A program made the position numbers and the translations under genes. Below are positions 34,214 to 43,242 of a stretch of DNA of 64,000 bases, in pieces. Every line of letters begins with the position of its first letter. The first letter of the stretch is position 1. Location: contig JAWLCL010000002.1 in NCBI GenBank assembly GCA_041687255.1, positions 434,001 through 498,000 on the forward strand, given 5' to 3'. Source of the DNA: Mariniphaga sp041687255 (GTDB lineage: Bacteria; Bacteroidota; Bacteroidia; Bacteroidales; Prolixibacteraceae). Under the pieces are notes generated by a model that was given only the letters and a program-made list of their open reading frames with translations, did no database searches and was not told the origin of the DNA.

Positions 34214-35485
34214 ATGAGCAATAAACATTCTACTTCAAGAAGAAGATTTTTAAAAGGTGCCTTGGTTGCAGGAGCTGGTTTAACCATAGTTCCCCGCCAT
34301 GTGCTGGGTGGGACAGGATTCATTCCTCCATCTGATCAGCTGACAAAAGCAATTATTGGTGTAGGGGGAATGGGAAGAAACCATATCCCATATGAAGATA
34401 CACGTGTAGTAGCCATATGTGACGTCGATCGTCTGCATCTGGAAAAGGCAAAAAGCATGATTGATTACAATGTCAAAACGTTCGCCGATTTCGGAGAAGT
34501 GCTACAGTTACCGGAGGTGGATATCGTGCATATTGCCACGCCTCCGCACTGGCATGGTATAATGGCTGCAGAAGCTGCAAAGGCAGGTAAGGACATCTGG
34601 TGTGAAAAACCTATGACCCGCACCATAGGTGAGGGGAAAAAGGTTATGGAGGCAGTAAACGCCCATGGACGCATGTTCCGCCTGAATACCTGGTTCCGGT
34701 TCAAGGACACTTTCTATGGCCTTGGAACGGATGTTAAACCTTTGAAAAAAATAATCGACAGCGGAATCCTGGGGTGGCCATTGAAAGTAACGGTAAGCGG
34801 AGTTACGGGTTACGACTGGAAGTTTTACTGGAGCGGGGAGCATAATCTTAAGCCCATGCCTGTACCTGAGCAACTCGATTATGATATGTGGTTGGGGCCT
34901 GCACCTTACAGACCCTACAATCCGGAGAGGGTGCATTCAAAATTCCGGGGATACTGGGATTATGATGGCGGTGGCCTGGGTGATATGGGGCAGCATTACC
35001 TCGACCCGGTGCAATACCTTTTAGGCAAAGACGATACAAATCCTGTACGTATTGAAGTTGATGCACCACAGCAACATTACGATGCTGTTGGGTCGTGGCG
35101 AAGAATTACTTATACCTATGCCGATGGTTGTCAGGTTATTCTCGACGGTGAGAATAAAGATAAAGATGCTGCTTATATTGAAGGACCCAATGGAAAAATA
35201 TTCCGCGGATTCCGTTCCGATATTCCCAACCTTCAGTCATTCCTGAAAACGTTACCTGACCCGGAACCTCAAATTACTGAATTTTCTGAATCGGTAAAGA
35301 CCCGGAAGAAATTTGCCCTGAATGAAACCAACGGTTTCCGTTCATCAACGTTGGTAAACCTTGGTATTATTGCTGTTAGACTCGGGCGGACCCTTAACTT
35401 CGATCCCGATAAACTCCGGTTTATTGATGATGAGGGTGCTAACCGGCTTATAAATCAACCCATGCGTGCTCCCTGGACCATTTGA
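34214..35485 (+). CDS. Tat-exported Gfo/Idh/MocA-family oxidoreductase
   Basis: A 423-residue NAD(P)-type sugar oxidoreductase. A twin-arginine signal, SRRRFLKGALVAGAGLT, lies at residues 8-24, so the enzyme should be exported folded with its cofactor. The Rossmann region reads AIIGVGGMGRNH and CDVDRLH; the family's EKP motif appears in WCEKPMTRT near residue 133. The C-terminal alpha/beta domain shows GGGLGDMGQHYLDPVQY, typical of periplasmic members. The next gene, 34 bases downstream, encodes DUF1080 domains; members of both families are known to act in 3-keto-sugar metabolism, so the two may work in sequence. Confidence 0.9.
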   Translation: MSNKHSTSRRRFLKGALVAGAGLTIVPRHVLGGTGFIPPSDQLTKAIIGVGGMGRNHIPYEDTRVVAICDVDRLHLEKAKSMIDYNVKTFADFGEVLQLPEVDIVHIATPPHWHGIMAAEAAKAGKDIWCEKPMTRTIGEGKKVMEAVNAHGRMFRLNTWFRFKDTFYGLGTDVKPLKKIIDSGILGWPLKVTVSGVTGYDWKFYWSGEHNLKPMPVPEQLDYDMWLGPAPYRPYNPERVHSKFRGYWDYDGGGLGDMGQHYLDPVQYLLGKDDTNPVRIEVDAPQQHYDAVGSWRRITYTYADGCQVILDGENKDKDAAYIEGPNGKIFRGFRSDIPNLQSFLKTLPDPEPQITEFSESVKTRKKFALNETNGFRSSTLVNLGIIAVRLGRTLNFDPDKLRFIDDEGANRLINQPMRAPWTI

Positions 35486-35519
35486 TTGGGAATTGTATGA
35501 TTAAAAATTAGTATAAGAA

Positions 35520-38500
35520 ATGATGAATAAAAGAGTTTTTCAATATACCATTATTTTACTCCTGAGTGTGCTGACTGTAGGTTCATTTGCCCAGGATAAA
35601 AGAACACTTGACACAAAAGTGGCAGATGCCCTTGCTCAAATGCCAACAAATGATTTGGAGCACCTCGACAGAATTATGGCTGAACTGGCCGAATTGGGCC
35701 ACCCGGGCTTGAAAGAAATGTCTGGGATGTTGACTGCCCCCGGAGTTGGAGATGATACCTCCGTACGTTTTGCTATTAACAGCCTTGCCCGCTATGCAAG
35801 TGCATTTGGCAGGGAAGAAATACGCAGTACTGTGGAAGCCAGACTGCTGGAGGCGCTTAAGGCACATGCCGATATCGAAGTGAAGACTTTTTTGCTCAAT
35901 CAGCTGAACCTGGTGGGAAGCAATAAAACAGTAGTTGCAATCAAAGAATACTTCGCTGTTGATGATTTGGCTGAGCCTGTTACCCAAACTCTTGTAGCTA
36001 TTGGCTCACCTGAGGCTGCCAAAGCTCTATATGAGGCGCTTTCGGGAGCAAACACTGCTGCTCAGATTACCCGGGTTAGGGCATTGGGCGAGTTAAAGTA
36101 TGATGAGGCTGTTGGAACAATAAGTTCTTTAGCCGCTTCTCAAGATGAAGAATTAAAAAATACCGCAATTATTGCACTTGCAAACATTGGTCATCCCGAT
36201 TCCTATAAGTTGCTTTTTAAAGATGCTAAAAATACCAATGCTGAAGCAGTTCTGAACTATGCCAATCGTTTGGGAGAACGTGGAGAGACAGCGCTTTGCC
36301 GGAAGGCTTTGAATACCATAATCAAAAATAACCGGGAGGATGGAAAGCTACATTACCAGTCTGCTGCTTTATCGGCTTATGCAAAGCATTTCGGCTATGA
36401 AGCAATTCCTCTTTTATTAAAAGCCGTTGATAATTCAAATAAAGAATTCAGGTATGCTGTGTTAAATATCGCTGAGAACATTGGTGGAACTGCCGGAACG
36501 AGAAAGTGGATTGAGAAGGGAAGTTCATCTGCTCCTGCCGTTAAAGCTGAAATAACAGATATGCTTGGCCGCCGGGGAGATGTTGTTGCTGTTGATTTTG
36601 TTAAAGCAAACCTCAGCGATTCTTCTCCTGCCGTGCGTGAGGAAGCAATCGCAGCACTGGTAAAACTTCAGGGGCAGGAAGCGGTTCCTGTTTTAATAAC
36701 GCATATGGCAAAAGGGAATGATTTGAATGCAGCTAAAACAGGTTTATTGCAGTTGCTCAGCCAAAAGCACCTTGCACCTGTTGCTGAACAGTTGGAGCAA
36801 ACATCAGGTTCTGTTAAGGCTGCTTTTATTGAATTGGTTGCAGCCAAATCAGGAAATGGTTATTTTGATGATATCCTTGCTGCAACAAATTCTCAGAACC
36901 AGGAAGAAAAAACCGCCGCATTTGAAGCATTAAAAAATGTTTCTGCCGGAGAAAACCTGGATGCATTGATAAAACTTTTGCATGCTGTTGACAACAAAAA
37001 AGAAATAGATCAGGTACAACAGGCTATTACAGCTGCTGCAGGTAACCAGGAAATAGAGAAAACAGAAAATGGAACTTTGTTAAAGGCGCTAAAAACTTCG
37101 AATAAAAAAGAACGTCTTATTGTGCTGCTACCTGAAATTGGCGGTGATATTGCATTGGAAACAGTGACTTCATATTTCAATAATTCTGATGGGGAACTTA
37201 AAAACGCAGCTTTTGAAGCTCTTGCTGCCTGGAGCGATTATTCAGCTGCTGCTTCTTTATATGATGTAGCTCAAAATTCAACAGGTGAATACCGTTCAAA
37301 AGCTTTGGCAAGTTTTGTCAGGCAGGTGCGTTCGGCAAATATACCCGATGACCAGAAGCTGCTGCAATACAGGAAAATAATTCCTTTCGCAGCGGGAGCA
37401 GATGAACAGCAGATGGTAATCAGCTCCATTGGAAACCTGAAAACTTTTCTCTCGCTGGTTTATCTTGAGCAATTTCTTGATGCTAAAGAGCTGCAGCAAG
37501 CCACAGCAAGAGCCATTATGCGGATTGCCCTTCCTGATTCGAACGGTAAAAACGGCTTCTCGGGAGAAAACATCCGCAGCATGTTAAAACGTGTAGCTGC
37601 TGTACTTACCGGTGAAGACAGTGAATATGACATCATCAACATAAACAATTACCTCGATAGCATGCCTGAGGAAGAGGGTTTTGTTTCAATGTTCAATGGT
37701 AAGAACCTGGATGGCTGGCAAGGATTGGTAGGGAACCCGATAACCCGCGCTAAAATGAGCGGGCAGGAATTGAAACGTAAGCAGGAAGAAGCGAATAAAA
37801 AGATGCATGAGAACTGGGCAGTCAAAGATAACACAATCGTATTCAACGGGAGTGGCGATAATCTTTGTTCAGTCAAAAAATACGGCGATTTTGAAATGGT
37901 TGTCGACTGGCGCATTACAAAAAACGGCGATAGCGGATTGTATCTCCGTGGTACCCCACAGGTTCAGATTTGGGATACAGCGCGTGTCGATGTAGGTGCA
38001 CAGGTTGGCTCGGGTGGTTTATACAACAATCAGAAGCATGAAAGCAAACCACTTAAGGTGGCCGATAACCCTATAGGTGAATGGAACACTTTCCGTATCC
38101 GCATGATCGGTGAGAATGTAACGGTATACCTCAATGGGGAGTTGGTGGTTGACAATGTCCCTCTTGAAAATTATTGGGACAGAAGCATGCCCATTTTTGA
38201 AAAAGAGGCTATTGAGTTGCAGGCTCACGGTACCGATTTGGCTTTCCGCGATATTTATGTGAAAGAAATAAACACTCAGGAGATTGGATTAACTGAGGAA
38301 GAAAAAAACGAAGGTTTTGCATCGTTGTTCAACGGCATGAACCTGGATGGCTGGCAGGGCAATAAAACCGACTACATAGCACAGGACGGTGAACTGCTAG
38401 TGCAGCCTGCACGCGGTGGGCATGGAAATTTGTTTACTGAAAAAGAATACAGCGACTTTGTTTTCAGGTTTGAATTCCAGCTCACTCCCGGTGCCAATAA

Positions 38501-38891
38501 TGGCCTGGGTATACGAGCGCCGTTGGAAGGGGATGCTGCATATGCAGGTATGGAACTTCAGATTTTGGATAACACAGCACCTATTTATGCCAATCTTGAA
38601 GAATATCAGTATCATGGATCGGTGTATGGCGTTATACCTGCCAAAAGAGGGTTTCTGAAACCGGTAGGCGAATGGAATGAAGAGGAAGTAGTGATACAGG
38701 GTTCAAAAATTAAAATCACTCTCAACGGAACAGTTATCGTAGATGGTGATATTGCAGAGGCCAGTAAAAATGGCACTCCCGATAAGCGGGATCATCCGGG
38801 ATTGAAGCGTGAGTCAGGATACATCGGGTTTCTTGGTCACGGTTCCGAATTAAAGTTCCGGAACATCAGAGTCAAGGATTTAAAGAATTAA
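35520..38891 (+). CDS. Exported protein with HEAT repeats and two DUF1080 (3-keto-disaccharide hydrolase-like) domains
   Basis: An 1123-residue protein. A signal peptide (MMNKRVFQYTIILLLSVLTV, then GSFAQ) begins it. Residues 35-650 are alpha-helical HEAT-like repeats, e.g. LKNTAIIALANIGHPDSYKL and SPAVREEAIAALVKLQGQEA. Two DUF1080 domains follow: the first from about 720 (GFVSMFNGKNLDGWQG) and the second from about 932 (GFASLFNGMNLDGWQG). Members of DUF1080 adopt a concanavalin-like fold and include 3-keto-glycoside hydrolases or lyases. The gene lies 34 bases after a Tat-exported Gfo/Idh/MocA enzyme, which could oxidise glycosides at C3. The first domain keeps NGDSGLYLRG and the second NNGLGIRAP. 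A bidirectional terminator follows. Confidence 0.85.
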   Translation: MMNKRVFQYTIILLLSVLTVGSFAQDKRTLDTKVADALAQMPTNDLEHLDRIMAELAELGHPGLKEMSGMLTAPGVGDDTSVRFAINSLARYASAFGREEIRSTVEARLLEALKAHADIEVKTFLLNQLNLVGSNKTVVAIKEYFAVDDLAEPVTQTLVAIGSPEAAKALYEALSGANTAAQITRVRALGELKYDEAVGTISSLAASQDEELKNTAIIALANIGHPDSYKLLFKDAKNTNAEAVLNYANRLGERGETALCRKALNTIIKNNREDGKLHYQSAALSAYAKHFGYEAIPLLLKAVDNSNKEFRYAVLNIAENIGGTAGTRKWIEKGSSSAPAVKAEITDMLGRRGDVVAVDFVKANLSDSSPAVREEAIAALVKLQGQEAVPVLITHMAKGNDLNAAKTGLLQLLSQKHLAPVAEQLEQTSGSVKAAFIELVAAKSGNGYFDDILAATNSQNQEEKTAAFEALKNVSAGENLDALIKLLHAVDNKKEIDQVQQAITAAAGNQEIEKTENGTLLKALKTSNKKERLIVLLPEIGGDIALETVTSYFNNSDGELKNAAFEALAAWSDYSAAASLYDVAQNSTGEYRSKALASFVRQVRSANIPDDQKLLQYRKIIPFAAGADEQQMVISSIGNLKTFLSLVYLEQFLDAKELQQATARAIMRIALPDSNGKNGFSGENIRSMLKRVAAVLTGEDSEYDIININNYLDSMPEEEGFVSMFNGKNLDGWQGLVGNPITRAKMSGQELKRKQEEANKKMHENWAVKDNTIVFNGSGDNLCSVKKYGDFEMVVDWRITKNGDSGLYLRGTPQVQIWDTARVDVGAQVGSGGLYNNQKHESKPLKVADNPIGEWNTFRIRMIGENVTVYLNGELVVDNVPLENYWDRSMPIFEKEAIELQAHGTDLAFRDIYVKEINTQEIGLTEEEKNEGFASLFNGMNLDGWQGNKTDYIAQDGELLVQPARGGHGNLFTEKEYSDFVFRFEFQLTPGANNGLGIRAPLEGDAAYAGMELQILDNTAPIYANLEEYQYHGSVYGVIPAKRGFLKPVGEWNEEEVVIQGSKIKITLNGTVIVDGDIAEASKNGTPDKRDHPGLKRESGYIGFLGHGSELKFRNIRVKDLKN

Positions 38892-38899
38892 AGAACAAT

Positions 38900-38937
38900 A
38901 AAAAACGGGGTTTCAAAAATTGAACCCCGTTTTTTTT
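38900..38937. terminator. Bidirectional intrinsic terminator between the DUF1080 gene and fbaA
   Basis: ACGGGGTT pairs with AACCCCGT across a short AT-rich loop, with an A-run before and a T-run after, so it can stop transcription of both converging genes. Confidence 0.88.
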
Positions 38938-38955
38938 AACTGTTATGCGATATTA

Positions 38956-40035
38956 TTAAATGCTGTTAATAGCGTTTAAATCCTCAAATGCGTGCTGCAG
39001 ACGGGCAATCATTGATTCTTCAGCCTGACGTACCCAAACACGTGGGTCATAATATTTTTTATTTGGTTTGTCTTCACCATCAGGATTACCAATTTGTGCC
39101 TGCAGGTAATCATGTTTCTGAGCTTCATATTTTCTGATGCCGTCCCAGTATGCCCATTGCGTGTCGGTGTCGATGTTCATTTTAACAACACCGTATTCAA
39201 TGGCTTCACGGATTTCTTCAACTGAAGAGCCTGAACCCCCATGGAATACAAAATCAACCGGGAACTCATCGGCAATGCCCAGTTTTTCACGGATGTAATC
39301 CTGTGATTTTTTCAGGATTTTCGGCTGGAGCTTCACGTTACCCGGTTTGTATACGCCATGAACGTTTCCGAATGAAGCGGCAATGGTGAAGTTGGGGCTC
39401 ACCTTGCTCAGTTCTTCGTAAGCATAGCTTACTTCCTCAGGTTGAGTGTATAATTTTGAGCTGTCAACATCAGTATTGTCAACTCCGTCTTCTTCACCAC
39501 CTGTAATCCCCAGTTCAATCTCAAGCGTCATGTCTATTTTGCTCATACGCTCAAGGTATTTTTTGCAGATTTCGATGTTTTCCTGCAGCGACTCTTCTGA
39601 AAGGTCGAGCATATGTGAGCTGAATAAAGGTTTTCCTGTTTCGGCAAAGAATTTCTCACCGGCATCGAGTAACCCGTCAATCCAGGGCAACAATTTTTTA
39701 GCTGCATGGTCGGTATGCAGAACAACCCGTACGCCATATGCTTCAGCTAGTGTATGGATATGCTTTGCTCCTGCAATTGCTCCTAAAATGGCAGCTTGCT
39801 GACCTTCCAGTTTTAATCCTTTACCTGCATTAAATGAGGCACCACCATTCGAAAACTGAATCATAACCGGTGCGTTAGCTGCTTTCGCTGCTTCCATAAC
39901 TGCATTAGTAGATGAAGAACTCACAACATTTACTGCAGGAAGTGCGAATTTGTTTTTCTGGGCTACTTTAAAAATGTACTGTAAGTCGGAACCTGTAACA
40001 ACACCCGGCTTAACAACATCTGCTATTCTTTCCAT
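38956..40035 (-). CDS. fbaA: Class II fructose-bisphosphate aldolase
   Basis: A 359-residue zinc-dependent aldolase, the same length as Escherichia coli FbaA, which cleaves fructose 1,6-bisphosphate in glycolysis and makes it in gluconeogenesis. Motifs: ALPAVNVVSSSSTNAVMEAA near residue 32, VVLHTDHAAKKLLPWIDGLL with the zinc and catalytic residues, LEIELGITGGEEDGV, FGNVHGVYKPGNV, and FVFHGGSGSS. The start is the ATG at 40035, with a TAAATTTG box 48-55 bases upstream. It shares a bidirectional terminator with the DUF1080 gene. Confidence 0.96.
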   Translation of the reverse strand: MERIADVVKPGVVTGSDLQYIFKVAQKNKFALPAVNVVSSSSTNAVMEAAKAANAPVMIQFSNGGASFNAGKGLKLEGQQAAILGAIAGAKHIHTLAEAYGVRVVLHTDHAAKKLLPWIDGLLDAGEKFFAETGKPLFSSHMLDLSEESLQENIEICKKYLERMSKIDMTLEIELGITGGEEDGVDNTDVDSSKLYTQPEEVSYAYEELSKVSPNFTIAASFGNVHGVYKPGNVKLQPKILKKSQDYIREKLGIADEFPVDFVFHGGSGSSVEEIREAIEYGVVKMNIDTDTQWAYWDGIRKYEAQKHDYLQAQIGNPDGEDKPNKKYYDPRVWVRQAEESMIARLQHAFEDLNAINSI

Positions 40036-40082
40036 AATTATTTGTTAATTTATTGATATGAATTTCATTACCTGTTAACCGG

Positions 40083-40090
40083 CAAATTTA
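40083..40090 (-). promoter_or_regulatory. Probable -7 box (TAAATTTG) of fbaA
   Basis: The plus strand reads CAAATTTA, i.e. TAAATTTG on the gene strand, fitting TAnnTTTG. The leader would be about 40 bases. Confidence 0.45.
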
Positions 40091-40235
40091 CAACTTTGTG
40101 ACAGTGTGCATCATTTCAGGTTGTTAATGAAGTTTAAATTCTTCTTTTTTTAATATTGCTTTTAAGTTATCGCACGGCTTTTGCTTATACCTTTCAGGTT
40201 AACTGATTATAACTGGTTGAAGAACAATAAATTTT

Positions 40236-40243
40236 TATCTTTG
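40236..40243 (+). promoter_or_regulatory. Probable -7 box (TATCTTTG) that decides the start of the first beta-helix gene
   Basis: TATCTTTG fits TAnnTTTG. The transcript would begin at about 40247-40251, which is at or after the ATG at 40246. The usable start would therefore be the ATG at 40282, which also gives a proper signal peptide. Confidence 0.5.
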
Positions 40244-40281
40244 TTATGAATGTTGACACATCTTCATCGGAAAAGGGAAGT

Positions 40282-42249
40282 ATGAAAAAGAACTACTTAA
40301 AAACTAAATTTTTGCCATCGCTACTGATAATTTTAACCTCACTGGCTTTATTTTTATCCACTGGTTCCCTGGCAACAAACTACTACATCAGCAACTCAGG
40401 TAACGATTCCAATTTAGGTACCACTCCTCAGCAAGCCTGGAAGACGCTGCAGCGTGTGAATAACCTGGTTCCAAAGCCGGGCGACAGTATCCTTTTCAGA
40501 CGAGGGGATGAATGGAGCGGAACAGTTGCTGTTAATATGTTTGGCAAGCAAGGAACTCCTATTGTTTACGGTGCCTTTGGTGAAGGGGCAAAGCCAAAAA
40601 TTTACGGATCGGAAAAAATAACCGGATGGACAAAACATTCGGGAAATATATACAAGGCTGCGTTCAATAAGGAAATCAACCAGCTTTTTGTCGATGATAA
40701 AAAGATGAAAGTGGCCCGTTTCCCGAATAGGGGCTATGCAAAAATTACTTCAGTAAAAGACAGCAATATATTTATCTCCAGGGAATTACCTTCAGGGGTG
40801 GATTTTTCCGGAGCCGTTTGGTTTGGCCGAACAGGCTATTATCATACTCCGGTTCATAAAGTGGTTGCTGCTTTTTCCGGTAGCATTGTCCTGGATGAGG
40901 CACCTAAAAAGGACTTGAATGAAGGGGAAGGTTTTATATTAATGAATAAACTGGCCTTCTTGGATGAGCCCGGCGAATGGAGCTACGACAGCAACAGCCG
41001 GACTGTTTATCTCTGGTTGCCTGAAGGAGACTCACCCGATGATTATGTGGTAAGAGGTTCGGTTCATGAACATGGTTTCTATGCACGGAATAAACACAAT
41101 ATTGTTGTTCGTGATCTTGAAATCACGCAGCAGGCGGTTTCTGGTATTGAAATTACCGACTGCAACAACTGGAGCATTGTAAACAACGATATTTTGTATC
41201 CTGATGCTTATGGAATTAACAGTGAATCGGACGGTGACAACCTTGTTGTTACAGGCAATAACATAGTAGGTGTAAACCACCTGGCCATTCAATTCAGAAC
41301 AAATTCTTCCCGAATATCTGATAATAAAATCTTAAAAACTGGATTGTTCGATAATCTGGGAATAACAGGTAACGGACGCTTTTATTATGGGTCAGCACTT
41401 TTTATAGGTGGCAAAAATAACGAAGTCAGCTACAACAGAATTATAGATGTAAATTACAACGGAGTATTCTTTGCCGGACCTGCAAATAAAATTGAATATA
41501 ACTTTATTGAAAATACCTGCCTGGTAAAAGGTGACGGTGGAGGTATTTACACAACCCAGCCTGGATCTAATCCTACAACCGGTTCAGTGATACGATATAA
41601 TATTGTTATTAACTCTGTAGGAACCAGGGAAGGATATACTTCCGGAGTTTCTTTTGGTGAAGGTATCTATATCGATGAAAGCGCTCATGGGGTTACTGTG
41701 GAACACAATACCATTTATAAAACCTCTAATGCAGGCATAAAGCTTCATAAAACCGATGCCAATGTTATAAAGCACAATACCATTATGGATGCCCGGTATG
41801 CAATACAAATACTGAAATCGAGCGGTTCCACCCCGGCAAGGATAACACATAACATCATGTATTCAACTTCCAACGGCTGTGTCGACAATTATGAGCCCCG
41901 GCAACTGCTGGTGCGTACATCTTCGGCAAATGCCGTTCTGGAAGATAATATTTACAGGAACTATTATGAAAGTAAAGGCATTTTCAGGGGAGAAGACTAT
42001 TGCAGTTTTGATGCCTGGAAGGCACAAACAGGGTACGACCGTAATTCTTCATACATAAGTAGCCGGTTATCAACCGGTGAAAAAGAAAAATTATTCTATA
42101 ACGATACCAAACACATAAAAACATTCGAACTCCGCGACAAAGTGTACAAGGACATTTTTGGAAACGAAATTTCCGGTTCTTTTTCGCTTCAACCTTTTAC
42201 TTCTAAAATACTCATTGGCACCGACTTTAAACTGCGTGCCGGAAATTAA
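40282..42249 (+). CDS. Secreted right-handed parallel beta-helix protein
   Basis: A 655-residue exported protein. The signal peptide starts MKKNYLKTKFLPSLLIILTS, and the mature part begins near TNYYISNSGNDSNLGT, the entry motif of many parallel beta-helix polysaccharide-active proteins. The helix core includes IEITDCNNWSIVNNDI, NEVSYNRIIDVNYNGVFFAG, and GDGGGIYTTQPGSNPTTGSV. It is clearly paralogous, end to end, to the first half of the next gene. It lacks any type IX sorting domain, ending in TDFKLRAGN. The role may be cleavage, epimerisation or binding of a polysaccharide; catalytic residues cannot be named. The frame is open to an ATG at 40246, but the promoter box argues for 40282. Confidence 0.82.
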   Translation: MKKNYLKTKFLPSLLIILTSLALFLSTGSLATNYYISNSGNDSNLGTTPQQAWKTLQRVNNLVPKPGDSILFRRGDEWSGTVAVNMFGKQGTPIVYGAFGEGAKPKIYGSEKITGWTKHSGNIYKAAFNKEINQLFVDDKKMKVARFPNRGYAKITSVKDSNIFISRELPSGVDFSGAVWFGRTGYYHTPVHKVVAAFSGSIVLDEAPKKDLNEGEGFILMNKLAFLDEPGEWSYDSNSRTVYLWLPEGDSPDDYVVRGSVHEHGFYARNKHNIVVRDLEITQQAVSGIEITDCNNWSIVNNDILYPDAYGINSESDGDNLVVTGNNIVGVNHLAIQFRTNSSRISDNKILKTGLFDNLGITGNGRFYYGSALFIGGKNNEVSYNRIIDVNYNGVFFAGPANKIEYNFIENTCLVKGDGGGIYTTQPGSNPTTGSVIRYNIVINSVGTREGYTSGVSFGEGIYIDESAHGVTVEHNTIYKTSNAGIKLHKTDANVIKHNTIMDARYAIQILKSSGSTPARITHNIMYSTSNGCVDNYEPRQLLVRTSSANAVLEDNIYRNYYESKGIFRGEDYCSFDAWKAQTGYDRNSSYISSRLSTGEKEKLFYNDTKHIKTFELRDKVYKDIFGNEISGSFSLQPFTSKILIGTDFKLRAGN

Positions 42250-42517
42250 TCGCCTTTTTTTACCCCAAACAATCTGATGTTGTCATTGCTGTCTCATGCT
42301 TAATGCAACGGGTAAACTTTTGCCATAACAGATTTAAGAGATCAAAATTAATTAGCAACCGAACTGCTGGTTATATACCGATATTTCTAAAACGGCGCTT
42401 CGGGCAAGATATTGCACCTGTTCCGAAAGTTTATATGTCGCATCCTTTGATACCGAGGGAAGAAGCAGTGTCATTATTGTCCTAAATTCCTGCCGGATAA
42501 AAGAGGGATAAAAGTCG

Positions 42518-42569
42518 TACCATGGCCGTATCAAATTCGCGATTTAGCGAATTTGATACGGCCATGGTA
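42518..42569. repeat. Perfect 23-bp inverted repeat with a 6-base loop
   Basis: The left arm (42518-42540) starts TACCATGGCCGTATC and ends AAATTCGC; the right arm (42547-42569) is its exact reverse complement. The loop is GATTTA. The plus strand continues ATTGTTTTTACA, which is T-rich, so a terminator for the upstream gene is possible, but the stem is much longer than the others in this window. Confidence 0.85.
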
Positions 42570-43185
42570 TTGTTTTTACATAGAACAGTTCTATCGCTTC
42601 ATTTTTTAGCATGGTAAGAGTATAAACTTTAAAATGCATTGGCATTACCAGTGAAATCAATGACATTCTTTAAATTATTAATGACTGGCAGGAAACATTT
42701 GGCAGAATGGATTTCCTGTAGACCGGAAATCACTTTTTTCAAAGAGAGTTTCCGTAAAACTTATTTTATTATTCGACACATCATGGGGCAGGTATTTAGT
42801 AACATTACTTAAATCGATCCGGAAACTCAATTTGTACTAAACATAATCCGTTTAAAGAAAGGGTTTTGTATTCTCTCTGGATGCACCTTACTGTACGATT
42901 TACAGGATGAAATTCCCGTTAATCTGTTTCTTATTCTTGTTAGTGTAATTCATCTCCTGCTCGGAGTTCCAATCCACTGTTGAATTAATGGTTTCAGCAT
43001 AAAATCATTCTGATGTCGAAACAAAATATCATCAGGAAATAAAGAAGCAGAACAACATGGTATTTTACATTTTCCCTATTCAAATCAGAAAATAGTACCA
43101 CCGAAATGAATTACTGAGAAATTAATCAGCATTTTATACCCTACACAATCAGCAACTTATTTTTAAACCCATTGATATCCACCTC

Positions 43186-43193
43186 TATATTTG
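43186..43193 (+). promoter_or_regulatory. Probable -7 box (TATATTTG) of the large beta-helix gene
   Basis: TATATTTG fits TAnnTTTG and lies 50-57 bases before the ATG at 43243. Confidence 0.45.
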
Positions 43194-43242
43194 CCGGTCT
43201 GAAATAATAATGGACAGAATAAAAACTTTAAATCGTTAATCC

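Larger units (their letters stand above)
42250..43242. other. 993-bp gap with a perfect inverted repeat, no clear gene
   Basis: The gap separates the two paralogous beta-helix genes. Short open frames (e.g. 42303-42485 plus, 42352-42534 minus) show no domain or plausible leader. Its only notable structures are the 23-bp inverted repeat at 42518-42569 and the TATATTTG box at 43186. It could be an eroded duplication junction, but no trace of a helix-coding sequence was recognised in it. Confidence 0.5.

Noticed and set aside
42303..42534. Two 60-codon open frames in the gap between the beta-helix genes
   Set aside because: No domain, no promoter box, no homology visible to the flanking paralogues.
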